Notes under the pieces: model-generated
Seen by the model: only the letters and a program-made list of their open reading frames with translations
What the model was told of the DNA's origin: nothing
Database searches by the model: none
Program-made: the position numbers and the translations under genes
In this document: positions 1-8,759 of the stretch, piece by piece
Layout of the letters: the number at the start of each line of letters is the position of its first letter
How positions within the stretch are numbered: the stretch's first letter is position 1
NCBI GenBank assembly: GCA_023807065.1
Contig: JAJJLU010000902.1
Location: 1 to 14,604, forward strand
Source: Isotricha intestinalis
Taxonomy: Eukaryota > Ciliophora > Litostomatea > Vestibuliferida > Isotrichidae
Direction of reading: 5' to 3'
Length of the DNA: 14,604 nt

Positions 1-54
1 CCCCAATCCCCAATCCCCAATCCCCAATCCCCAATCCCCAATCCCCAATCCCCA
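1..54. repeat. Telomere, (CCCCAAT)n
   Basis: Seven perfect CCCCAAT units are followed by a partial eighth (CCCCA); the repeat then stops abruptly and unique AT-rich DNA begins. The C-rich strand reads inward from the left edge, which is the expected polarity for a left chromosome end (the G-rich strand, ATTGGGG, runs out to the end). The heptamer differs from the best-known ciliate repeats (CCCCAA in Tetrahymena, CCCCAAAA in Euplotes and Oxytricha). The array is perfectly regular as far as it is present; its full length is unknown because the window starts inside it or at its tip. Confidence 0.95.
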
Positions 55-265
55 TTTCAAAAATTTTAATAGAATAAATACAGTATTTTTTTAATTGGAA
101 TGAATTTTTATTTTTTATTATTTTAATTAATCAAATTATAAATAATTAAAATAAAAAATTATTTTTTATATACACATATTAATTAATGAAAATCTAAAAA
201 TATAATTCGAATTTTATATGTTAAAAAAATACCAATAAAAATTTATATTGAAATAACCAATAATT
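55..265. other. Subtelomeric spacer, no gene seen
   Basis: About 210 bases of very AT-rich DNA lie between the telomere and the stop codon of the first gene. I see no subtelomeric tandem repeat and no ORF. It presumably holds only the 3' UTR and end of the minus-strand gene that reads toward the telomere. So short a spacer is typical of ciliate macronuclear chromosomes. Confidence 0.7.
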
Positions 266-1807
266 TTAAAAAGAATTGATAATAATTGTATTATCTTCTT
301 TATTCTCTTTGAAATTCAATTTTTTATATTGAACTTGAATTAAAGATAAATATCTTTTAGGAACTTCTATACCATTATTATTATTATCAGTAACAATAAA
401 AAAAGATGGTTTTTTTAATCCTTTATAATTTTTAGCATGTTTCTTAATTTCACTTATTCCTTGAAAATTTGCTAAATTTAATTCACAAATTTTTTTAGAT
501 TCAAATTTAGACCAAATTTTACCTTGAAATTTTTCATAAAATAAAAGAATATGTAATGGATTTATAAAATTAATAAAAGCATATCCTCTGTTTCCTTTTT
601 TTTCAAAATCATATGGCATATATAAACAATTAAATTTATTAACAAACTTTTCTAATTCTTTTAATAACATTTCATCAGTATATTTAATAGGAATATTTCT
701 TATCATTAATGTTGTTCTTTTCTCTTTTCCTAGAGCAATATTTTCTAAATTGATTAATTGTTTTTGTAATTTATTATTATTAATAAAAGATTGATTTCTG
801 AAAAAATTACTTGAAGTATTTATAGAAAAGGCATTATAATAATTTCCTTCTGTAAAAGAAGAAGAATTTACTCTTCTTTGGATTTCTTCAGGCCAAAAAT
901 TTCTTTTTGAGATATTTTGAAAAGTATTCATATAGTTAGAAGATTTATTAGATTTATTTGACTCATTTGTTAAAATTCTTCCTTTTAAATAACTTTCATT
1001 TTCATCTATTGAAGTATCTTTACTTAAATATATTTTACTTGAAGTATGAGTAGAAATATAAGAATTTTGATGATTTAATCTTGGAATTAATTGATTTTGA
1101 TTATTTTGAATTAACATATAATTATTAAATTGTTGTGTATTATTATTATTGTTTAAATTAAAATTATAAGGAATTGAATCTATAAAATTTGGTTTCTGAG
1201 AATAATATTCTTCTGGCATTGTTATACACATTTGCTTTTTTAATACATTATTATTACTATTTTTCGGTATTTGAATATTTATTTTTTTATTATTTATCGA
1301 ATTTACTTCCTTTATCATTGGTGATTCTTTAAATTGAACTATATCTGAAATATTATCATGATTTGAATAATTATTATTTTTTATTCTTCTTTGTTTTATA
1401 AACTTAGAATTATTAGTTTTTTCTAATCTAATTGAATTAGGGGGTTTTATATATTTTAATTTTAATAATTTATATTTTTTATAATATTGAGTTGAATCAG
1501 TATCATTAGAATTTTTATTATTCCATACATCATCATCAAATAATTGTTCATTACTGAAATTATCATTTTTATTTGCAGAAATATCAAAAAAAATATTATT
1601 TAAATTTTTGTTTTGCTTGGTAACTTTTTCTATTTCTGAATTTAAACTATTAAATAAATAAAAATATATTTACCATTCATATTCATCATCTGTATTTGAT
1701 GAATTGTTTGAAACATCTTTTGAATTTTTTCTCTTTTCTTCTTTAACAAGTGAAATTTCTTCAAAAATCGGTTTTTCATTTTCTATTAATGACTTATTTC
1801 CTTTCAT
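266..1807 (-). CDS. Mei2-like RNA-binding protein (C-terminal RRM_2), two exons
   Basis: The spliced gene (exon 1 1807-1674, exon 2 1646-266) encodes 504 residues. Residues about 355-452 form the Mei2-like C-terminal RRM: RNP2-like LMIRNIP (about 358-364), then KYT, YMPYDF, RNP1-like NRGYAFINF (about 397-405), the family-typical F-x-G-K-x-W and a closing region with NFQG. The first 350 residues are Asn/Ser-rich and look disordered. In Mei2 proteins this RRM binds RNA and works in meiotic or developmental RNA control; the exact role here is inferred only from the family. The reading frame stays open upstream of the Met at 1318, back to a 27-nt intron at 1647-1673. Across it the frame continues to ATG at 1805-1807, the first in-frame ATG after an upstream stop. 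The codon split by the intron becomes TGT (Cys45). Stop is TAA. Confidence 0.88.
1647..1673 (-). other. 27-nt GT-AG intron
   Basis: On the minus strand the segment begins GTAAAT and ends TTAATAG. Removing it joins exon 1 (44 codons plus TG) to exon 2 (T plus TTA AAT) in frame. If retained, the frame would read TGG TAA, so the intron is a multiple of three yet carries an immediate premature stop. Minute introns with that property are well known in ciliates such as Paramecium. Its existence is inferred from frame continuity and splice dinucleotides, not from transcripts. Confidence 0.8.
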
Positions 1808-1939
1808 ATATTTTATTATTGATAAATAATTAAATAATTTAAATAAAAATAAAATGTTAAGTTAATTTCATTTAAAAGAAGATAATTTTTGGTTGATAAT
1901 AATTTGATAAATAATATAAAAATTATTTATAACTATTTA

Positions 1940-2410
1940 TTATTTAAGCATAGCATCTTTTTCAGTTTTTGCTTCTTTTAATTCTTGTTTTAATTGTTTA
2001 TTTTGCTCAATTATTTTATTTAATTGTTCTTTTTGAAGTTTATAAACTTCTTGTGCAAATTCATCTTCTTTATCTATTTTTCTCTTATTTTCTTTTGCTT
2101 TAATTGTGTTTATAAGTTTATCATTATTTTTTATTTCTTTTTCTAATTTATTAATTTTTTCTGTTATGTCTTTTAACTCTTTTTGTTTTTTTAAATCAGT
2201 TTCATTTGGTAAATAAATATTTTTTCTTGATTTTATTTTTCCTAATTGAGTTTCATGATATTTTTCAATAAAAGGATCTTTCCTTATTTTCCAATCTCCA
2301 CCATGAATAAATTTTTTTTCTAATGGACCTTTGGGTAAATAATTATTTTTTCTTGTTTTTATTTTTGATAATTGTTTGACATATAATTCATATGAAATTG
2401 GATCTTGCAT
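1940..2410 (-). CDS. Small coiled-coil protein with a duplicated 24-residue motif
   Basis: The protein has 156 residues and I do not recognise its family. Residues 3-26 and 45-68 are two copies of one motif, both starting DP and ending in the pattern QLxKIKxRKNxYLP; 13 of 24 positions are identical. Between them is a basic, aromatic linker (HGGDWKIRK). From about residue 72 to the end the protein is a charged Lys/Glu/Gln helix with heptad-like spacing, probably a coiled coil. No signal peptide or membrane segment is visible. The start is the only ATG before an in-frame upstream stop (TGA near 2468); stop is TAA. The next gene on the same strand is a dynein light chain, so a cytoskeletal or ciliary role is possible, but that is only context. 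Confidence 0.8.
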   Translation of the reverse strand: MQDPISYELYVKQLSKIKTRKNNYLPKGPLEKKFIHGGDWKIRKDPFIEKYHETQLGKIKSRKNIYLPNETDLKKQKELKDITEKINKLEKEIKNNDKLINTIKAKENKRKIDKEDEFAQEVYKLQKEQLNKIIEQNKQLKQELKEAKTEKDAMLK

Positions 2411-2546
2411 TTTATTTGTTTTTCTTTTTATTATTTTTAAAATAATTAAAATATTATATATTCTAATTCAAAGGAATAAAAATCATTAAATAAAAATTTT
2501 TTATTTAAAAAAAAATAAATTTAGATTATATTAAATTTTTTTCTTT

Positions 2547-2867
2547 TCAAATTTTTATGATTATGATTTTATAGTTTCCAATGTTCAATGATAAATCAGA
2601 AACACCACAATTCAAATAACCTTTAAATTTTTCTCTTTCGCCACAAATAATAATCCAATTTCCCCCCAAATCATTAGCACATTTTTCGTGAATATATTGA
2701 GAAATATCATTATAACTTGAATATTTTGAAATCGCTTGTTTACAAATTTTAATTAAAAATTCTTTTGTGTCAAGAGATATATTGAATGTTGATGTTATTT
2801 CTAAGTCTTTCCTCGAAGTTAGTTGATTAATAACAATAAGTTTTCTAGATATTTTAGCTACCATCAT
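2547..2867 (-). CDS. Dynein light chain, LC8 (DLC1/DYNLL) family
   Basis: The 106 residues match the LC8 fold order: an amphipathic helix (ICKQAISKY), a second helix (DISQYIHEKC), the conserved Trp strand NWIIICG (aligned with W-H-C-I-V-G of LC8), KFKGY, then LSLNIG followed by a hydrophobic strand ending in Lys-Ile. LC8 proteins form small dimers that bind short peptides from dynein intermediate chains and many other partners; ciliates use paralogues in both cytoplasmic and axonemal dyneins. The sequence is divergent and has about 20 extra N-terminal residues, so this is probably a specialised paralogue rather than canonical LC8. There are two adjacent ATGs (2865-2867 and 2862-2864); I take the first. 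It ends with TGA, showing that UGA acts as a stop here. Confidence 0.85.
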   Translation of the reverse strand: MMVAKISRKLIVINQLTSRKDLEITSTFNISLDTKEFLIKICKQAISKYSSYNDISQYIHEKCANDLGGNWIIICGEREKFKGYLNCGVSDLSLNIGNYKIIIIKI

Positions 2868-3402
2868 TTTTTGTAAATTTATTGTTTCTTCAAATTAAAT
2901 AGTTTCAATGAAATAAATCATATGATTGGATTTTCATTATTTAATGTATATTTATTAAATAAATTATAATATTTTATATGTTTCATGAAATTCATATTAT
3001 TTTCTTTCTTTATTAATTAGTTATATTGTAAATTTTTTCGATGTTGTTTGAAAAAAATAAATAGGGATTTTTGTCCATTTTTTAGTCTATTTTAGATAAT
3101 TAAAATAAAATAGGTTAAAAAAAATAATTAAAAAATATTTTAAAAATAAAATAAATACTTTTAATATTTTTAAAAAAGAAAAAAATACATTAAATCTAAA
3201 AGAAATTGTTTGTTTTATAATTTTAAACTTAAATATTGATTATAAATCAAAAAAAAATAAATAAAAAAAATAAAAAGTCTTCATTCATTTTTTCATATTC
3301 TTGGTTTTTTAAATTTCCATCGACTTTAAAACTTTTTTAAATACATATGAAATTATTTATGTTTAAATTTCAATTAAAGGTTCAATCATATTATTGATAA
3401 AA
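2868..3402. other. Intergenic, no gene seen
   Basis: About 535 bases of A/T-rich DNA with long A and T runs separate the dynein light chain start from the 3' end of the decayed gene. I find no open frame of useful length on either strand, no RNA gene and no tandem repeat. The part next to 2868 should hold the light chain promoter. Confidence 0.5.
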
Positions 3403-4553
3403 CTATAATATTTGATTTGAATTAATACTATTATTATCATTATTTAAACTATTATAAGCTTCATTTGATGATTTAAAGAAAAAAGATTTATATTTATTCA
3501 TTATAATTATTGGGTGTTTGATTATAAATATTTTTTAATTTAATTGAACTGATATTATTATTTGTTTTTTAAAAGAGTTTTTTTTATTCACATTTATATT
3601 AATATTTTTTTCTATAATTCATTTTTTTATTATATAAATTCTTTTTTTTAATGATGGAACTTTACTTTTATAATCTTTTAATTTATTATTATAAGTATTT
3701 GTTATATTATAAAATGTATTTTTTTCTTCAATAAATCATTAATTTCCTTAAAACATTAGAAAAATAGTTGTTAATTTATTATTTTTTATTAATTTATCTT
3801 TTTCATGAATTAATTTTTCTATTTCTTGAGAGATTCTTTTGTTTCAATTTCACAATCATTTTTTAATGGTTTTTTTTTGAATAAAAAATGTTGAATTATC
3901 ATCTTTTAATCTTAGTTTTTGAAAACATGTGTTATGTTTGATTTCAATTTCATTTTCTTTTCATTTATTTTCCATATTTTTATTGTCTTTTTTATAAAAT
4001 AAAAATTTTATTATTTAATTAATAATCTTTTTCATAGCTGGAAATTTGTTCAATTGTAAATTCAGAAAAAAATTAATTATTGTTATTATCAAAAAAAATT
4101 GTCTCTCTCATTTAAATTATTTTGTTTATAATTTGAATTGTTTATTATGATTTGAAATATTTTGTTATAATTAAAGAGTTTCATTAAATTTAGTTTGATT
4201 AATCATATTAATTTCATTATTATATTCTGATTCCATTTCTTTTATTCTATTTATTAATTTTGTATTATCAAAATCTTATTTTGTTTTGGTTATTTCAATT
4301 TCATCTAATCATTTCTATTATATGATTCTCCTTATTTACTATATTATTTGGTGATTACAAAGTTTTATTCTTTGAGTTATTTCAAATATGAATCATTCAT
4401 TTTTTTTGCTTCTAATCTATTAATTCTTCTTTGATATTGTGCTATTTGATTTTTAATTTTTTGTCCAAAAAAAATAATATTTAAATAATCTTTTTTCTTT
4501 ATTTCTTTATTCAAAGATTCTTGATTTGATATTTATTTTTTTAATTTTGACTT
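3403..4553 (-). pseudogene. Decayed gene for a long coiled-coil protein
   Basis: Read on the minus strand, this region is a chain of coding-like blocks in different frames, each charged and helical like the intact coiled-coil genes nearby. Examples are 4380-4529 (50 codons open, including QYQRRINRLEAKK), 4174-4275 (34 codons, including INRIKEMESEYNNEI), 3766-3828 (QEIEKLIHEKDKLIKNNKL) and a tail at 3403-3501 (32 codons, Asn/Ser-rich, ending TAG). Between and within blocks there are many TAA, TAG and TGA codons and several frame changes, so no single product can be made. Many stops fall where Gln would suit the helix, as expected from CAA-to-TAA changes under AT pressure. The plus strand is T-rich in the same way as over the real minus-strand genes. 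The original family cannot be named. Confidence 0.65.
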
Positions 4554-4932
4554 TTCATTTTTTTTCTAAAGAGTAAAAAAATCTAAAAATAAATCATTTT
4601 TGAAAATTAGAGATTATTTGATGTGTTATATGTTAAAATGGAAAAATAAATTGTGACGTTATTAAAAATAAAAAAAAATATTGTTGTTTTATAATTCACT
4701 TAAATTATCAATATCAATTGATTAAGATAATAATCAGGATTAAAAAATAGATAAAATTAATTTAAAACAAATATAAATATCAAATCAAATCCTTTCCTAT
4801 ATTTTACTTTATTAAATTCAAAAAAAACTAAAAAAAAATTTATTCATCAAAATTTTGAAATTCTTAAATAAAAATAATTCCAAATATTAATGTAAATATT
4901 AATAAAAACCCAAAATTATTCTAATAAAAAGT
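4554..4932. other. Intergenic, no gene seen
   Basis: About 380 bases of AT-rich DNA lie between the decayed coiled-coil gene and the stop of the phosphorylase gene. It should contain the phosphorylase 3' end. No open frame, RNA gene or repeat array stands out. Confidence 0.5.
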
Positions 4933-7476
4933 TTAAAATTCCTTAGGTTTTGGAATAGGAACAGGAACAATATTCCAAATATTTTTAGCATAATTATCAA
5001 TTGATCTATCAGATGAGAAGAATCCCATTCTACAAATATTTTCAATACATTTTTTATCCCATTCATCTTTATTTTGATAATCTTCATCAACTTTATTTTG
5101 AGCATATAAGAAATCATTAAAATCATGACAAACTAAATGATAATCTCCTCCATTAATAAGATAATTAAGATATTCATTCATGAAACTAGTATCACCAAAT
5201 TTATTTTGATAAATCATATCAAAGCATTTTTGTAATTCATGAGAAACATAATCTCTTTTCCCTTTTTTTAATTCTTCTCTTATTTTTTCAACTTCATGAA
5301 CATCTCTTCCAAAATAGAATAAATGATCACTTCCTATATTTTCTGCTATTTCAATATTTGCACCATCTTGGGTTCCAATTATTAATGAACCACACATTAC
5401 AAATTTCATACATGATGTTCCTGATGCTTCCATTCCTGCTGTTGAAATTTGATGATTAATATCTGATGCTGGAATTATTATTTGAGCTGAAGAAACATTA
5501 TAATCTGGAAGAAATACTAATTTATAATAATTATTGATTTCATGGTCATTGTTTATATGATATGATACCATATTGGCTAATTTAATTATATTTTTTGCTA
5601 ATTTATAACCTGGAGCTGCTTTTCCTCCAATGAAAGTTACTCTTTTATTTACTCTTTCTCTTTCTTTTGGTGTCATTTCTTTTAATTGAATATATCTATA
5701 TATACATGCTAAAATATTCATAAATTGTCTTTTATATTCATGTATTCTTTTAACCATTACATCAAACATGAATGTTTCATCTATTTCAATATTACAGTGT
5801 TTTTTAACCCATTCTTTCAAACGTAATTTTGCAGCATTTTTCGCTGCTCTATATTTTTCCATAAAGCTTTTAAATTTACCTTCTTTGTTTAATTTATCAG
5901 GAATAACTTTCAAAGAAGATAAATCTCCTAACCAATTACTATTTCCCATAGTTTCAGTTAATAAAGAAGATAATTCAGGGAAAGCAGCATGGATCCATCT
6001 ACGAGGAGTTACACCATTAGTAACATTAGTAAATTTATCAGGCCACATTTCATAAAAATCTTTAAATAAATGTGTTTTTAATAATCCAGAATGAATTTCT
6101 GCAACTCCATTAATATGCATTGATGTAACAACACATAAATTAGCCATTCTAATTTGTTTTGGAATAGAATCTTCAACAATTGACATTCTACTCATTCTTT
6201 CTGTATCACCGGGAAATTTAGCTTGTACTTCTTCAAGGAAATAATAATTAATAAGATACATTAATTCTAAATGTCTTGGTAGAATAATTTCTAGAACAGT
6301 AACACCCCATTTCTCAAGAGCTTCTGGTAAAACAGTATGATTAGTATAATTAAATGATTGTCTAACAATTTCGAAAGCTTCTTTAAATTCTAATTCTTCT
6401 TCATCAATTAATATACGTAAAAATTCAACAATAGCTAAAGTAGGATGAGTATCATTTAATTGAAACATATTGTATTTAGGAAATTCAGCCCAAGGAATTT
6501 TAAATCTTCCATATCTATGAACAACATTTCTAACAGTTGCGGAGGCGAAGAAATATTCTTGTTTTAATCTAAGTTCCTTTCCTTGTAAAGTAGAATCATT
6601 AGGATATAATACAGAAGTAATAAAGGAGCTTTTTAATTTATTTTCAAGAGCTTTCCCATGTTCACCTTTATTAAATTCATCAAAATTAAATTCTTCTCTT
6701 GGGAAACTTCTCCATAATCTCAAAGTATTACAATTATAAGTATTATACCCTGGAACAGCAGTATCATAAGCAACAGCAATGACAGTTTCTCCTCCATCCC
6801 ACACACGAACTTTTTTTCCTGCTCTATAACCATCAGAGACTTTTCCATAGAATCTGATTTTAAATTCTAAATCTAAATTAGGTACTTCCCATGGGTTACC
6901 TTTACTTAACCAATAATCAGGTAATTCTTTTTGTTCAAAATTTTCAATAACTTGTCTGAAAATACCATAATCATACCTTAAACCATAACCCCATCCTGGT
7001 AAATTTAATGTTGCCATACTGTCAATGTAACAAGCAGCAAGACGTCCTAGACCACCATTACCTAATCCAGCATCTGCTTCTCTTTCATAAATGTCTTCTA
7101 TTTTAATTCCTAAGTCCATTAAAGCATCTGTATAAGTTTTTTCTAATTGCATGTTAATCAGACTGTTTTGAAGGAGACGACCTAAGAGAAATTCAATTGA
7201 AAGATAATATACTTTTCTAGGGTTGTGAATACGGAAATATGTTTGAGTGTCATTCCATTGTTCTAAGAGACGTTCTCTTACTGAAAAAGCTGTCCCCTCA
7301 AATATGTAGTCGTCTGTTATTGTGAAACGTGTTCGACCGAAAGTGTGTGCTACGTGTTGAACGATTGATTGCTGGATTACTGGCATTGTACGAGGAAGTT
7401 TTTTTGACATTAATTCTATAAATTTCTCATTTGCTGTATTAGAGTTTGATTTTGAGGAAGAAGAAGTTGATTTCAT
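4933..7476 (-). CDS. Glycogen/starch phosphorylase (GT35, PLP-dependent)
   Basis: It cleaves alpha-1,4-glucan ends with phosphate, releasing glucose-1-phosphate (EC 2.4.1.1). At 847 residues it is full length (animal enzymes have about 840). Family blocks appear in order: YLSIEFLLGR (91-100), GLGNGGLGRLAACYIDS (137-153), EYFFASATVRN (307-317), NDTHPTLA (341-348), NHTVLPEALEKWG (379-391), VTSMHINGVAEIHS (450-463), TNGVTPRRW (486-494), VKRIHEYKRQ (575-584), GGKAAPGYKLAK (617-628) and DGANIEIAENIG. The PLP lysine is Lys691 in EASGTSCMKF, codon 5404-5406. The mammalian Ser14 phosphorylation segment is not recognisable; the N-terminus is instead a Ser-rich tail (MKSTSSSSKSNSN). No signal peptide, so cytosolic. 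Codon use is visibly less extreme in AT than in neighbours, fitting a well-expressed gene. In a rumen-type ciliate the substrate would be the stored amylopectin granules (inference). The ATG is the only in-frame Met after an upstream stop. Confidence 0.97.
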   Translation of the reverse strand: MKSTSSSSKSNSNTANEKFIELMSKKLPRTMPVIQQSIVQHVAHTFGRTRFTITDDYIFEGTAFSVRERLLEQWNDTQTYFRIHNPRKVYYLSIEFLLGRLLQNSLINMQLEKTYTDALMDLGIKIEDIYEREADAGLGNGGLGRLAACYIDSMATLNLPGWGYGLRYDYGIFRQVIENFEQKELPDYWLSKGNPWEVPNLDLEFKIRFYGKVSDGYRAGKKVRVWDGGETVIAVAYDTAVPGYNTYNCNTLRLWRSFPREEFNFDEFNKGEHGKALENKLKSSFITSVLYPNDSTLQGKELRLKQEYFFASATVRNVVHRYGRFKIPWAEFPKYNMFQLNDTHPTLAIVEFLRILIDEEELEFKEAFEIVRQSFNYTNHTVLPEALEKWGVTVLEIILPRHLELMYLINYYFLEEVQAKFPGDTERMSRMSIVEDSIPKQIRMANLCVVTSMHINGVAEIHSGLLKTHLFKDFYEMWPDKFTNVTNGVTPRRWIHAAFPELSSLLTETMGNSNWLGDLSSLKVIPDKLNKEGKFKSFMEKYRAAKNAAKLRLKEWVKKHCNIEIDETFMFDVMVKRIHEYKRQFMNILACIYRYIQLKEMTPKERERVNKRVTFIGGKAAPGYKLAKNIIKLANMVSYHINNDHEINNYYKLVFLPDYNVSSAQIIIPASDINHQISTAGMEASGTSCMKFVMCGSLIIGTQDGANIEIAENIGSDHLFYFGRDVHEVEKIREELKKGKRDYVSHELQKCFDMIYQNKFGDTSFMNEYLNYLINGGDYHLVCHDFNDFLYAQNKVDEDYQNKDEWDKKCIENICRMGFFSSDRSIDNYAKNIWNIVPVPIPKPKEF

Positions 7477-7487
7477 TTTTTTATTGT
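7471..7487 (-). promoter_or_regulatory. A-rich start-codon context of the phosphorylase gene
   Basis: The start codon sits in ACAATAAAAAAATGAAA (minus strand). Exactly the same 17 bases surround the start of the DHHC-family gene (11024-11040). A run of A before the ATG is usual for ciliate translation starts. It supports both start choices, but its exact recurrence may be chance in such AT-rich DNA. Confidence 0.4.
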
Positions 7488-7974
7488 TTTTATTCTTGTA
7501 TATGGTTATTTTTTATTTTTGGGATATATAGCATTTTAATAATTTTTTTATTTTTTTTTTTTTGGGATTTATTTTAATTTTATATTTTTGTATTTTGTTA
7601 CAGAACTTTATATATATTTTTTTTAATTTAGATTTAAGAATTTTTTTAATTTTGATTTAGAGTGATTTTTATTTTCTTTATTTATTTTCAGGTTTGAATT
7701 TATTTCTGATGTAATTCTATTTTAAATTTTAAGGTTATTTTTTTTTATAAAGATACAGTTTATTTATATATATATATTCATATATTTTTTCATTAATGTA
7801 TTTTTATATTATATATATAAATTAATGTCAAATTTTTGGTTTTTATTGTAAAATATTCATATTGTTTTATCTGAATATTTGGTTATAAAAGAATTTTTAT
7901 AAACATTTAAAGAATTACATTAAAAAAGATTCCAATTAATTCTCATTCATATAATAATTAAATATTATTTATTT
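7477..7974. other. Upstream region of the phosphorylase gene
   Basis: About 500 bases, strongly T-rich on the plus strand, with TATATATATAT-type tracts near 7768 and 7811. No open frame or RNA gene is visible. It must contain the minus-strand promoter and 5' leader of the phosphorylase gene, but I cannot point to defined elements. Confidence 0.4.
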
Positions 7975-8409
7975 ATGTTTCATAGAGAATCTACCTTTAA
8001 AAAATTCTTTTCTTTAAATTGATTCATTTTTTTAGAACAATTATCTGAAAATTTGTTTAAAAAAGTAAATAAGTAATTTTTGTTTAAAACAAAAGTAATG
8101 TACTTTTATGATAATAATAGATTTTACCAGTTCCATTAGACTATAAAAATTTTTTATATTAAAAATAACTTCATTGAATTAAGAGATTCTTTTGATTTAT
8201 TTTTTTCTCTTATTCAATTATTGTTTGAAGTAAAACATCTAATTTTATTTTGTCTTTTATTACCAATATATTTTTTAATTATAATTATCAGTGAGTTAAT
8301 TAAAAATAAAGCACAACAATTTTACTCATACTTTTATCCTAGAAAAAATAAATGTAAAATTTTTCTTCAGTTATTATTTAGATATAACCATTTGTTCTTT
8401 TTAAACTAA
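7975..8409 (+). pseudogene. Possible relic of a small membrane protein gene
   Basis: From ATG at 7975 one frame runs 144 codons to TAA at 8407-8409 with only three internal stops: TGA (8020), TAA (8074) and TAG (8137). Far more would be expected in random DNA this AT-rich. The last 89 codons (from 8140) are uninterrupted and include a strongly hydrophobic stretch (HLILFCLLLPIYFLIIIISE) followed by a basic, aromatic tail with Cys and Pro (FYPRKNKCK). I do not recognise a family. Tiny GT-AG introns that would remove the stops in frame are not available. T-rich strands have fewer stops by composition alone, so chance remains possible. Confidence 0.35.
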
Positions 8410-8759
8410 ATGATAATATTTTATTTCTAAAAAAGGATAGCTATTATTATTGAAATACAATCCAATCTTTTTATTTATTATGTAAATAATATATCAACAT
8501 ATAGAATGTCATTATAAAATAACAACAATTTCTATAGTTCAAACATAATAGATTTCAATTTAAATAAATTAAAATATTTTAAGTTCGGAACATAGTAATT
8601 AAATTTTATTTAAAAAAAGATATCTGTATTTAAAATTATATAAATTTTTTGAATTATATTATTGTTTTTTTATTAATTTAAATAAAATCAATCTAAAAAC
8701 AAAAAACACAAAATAAAAAAATAATATAATGAATAAAAAATAAATAAAATTAAATTATA
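8410..8759. other. Intergenic, no gene seen
   Basis: About 350 bases of AT-rich DNA upstream of the Rab-like gene. The last 60 bases before its ATG become A-rich on the plus strand, as is common just before ciliate genes. No open frame or RNA gene is visible. Confidence 0.45.

Noticed and set aside
4899..6055. Open frames at 4899-5126 (-) and 5768-6055 (+)
   Set aside because: Both overlap the conserved phosphorylase gene in other frames and show no family features.
8221..8409. Separate 62-residue gene starting at TTG
   Set aside because: TTG is not a credible start in a eukaryote, and the same frame is open further upstream to 8140; it is better treated as the tail of the longer relic.
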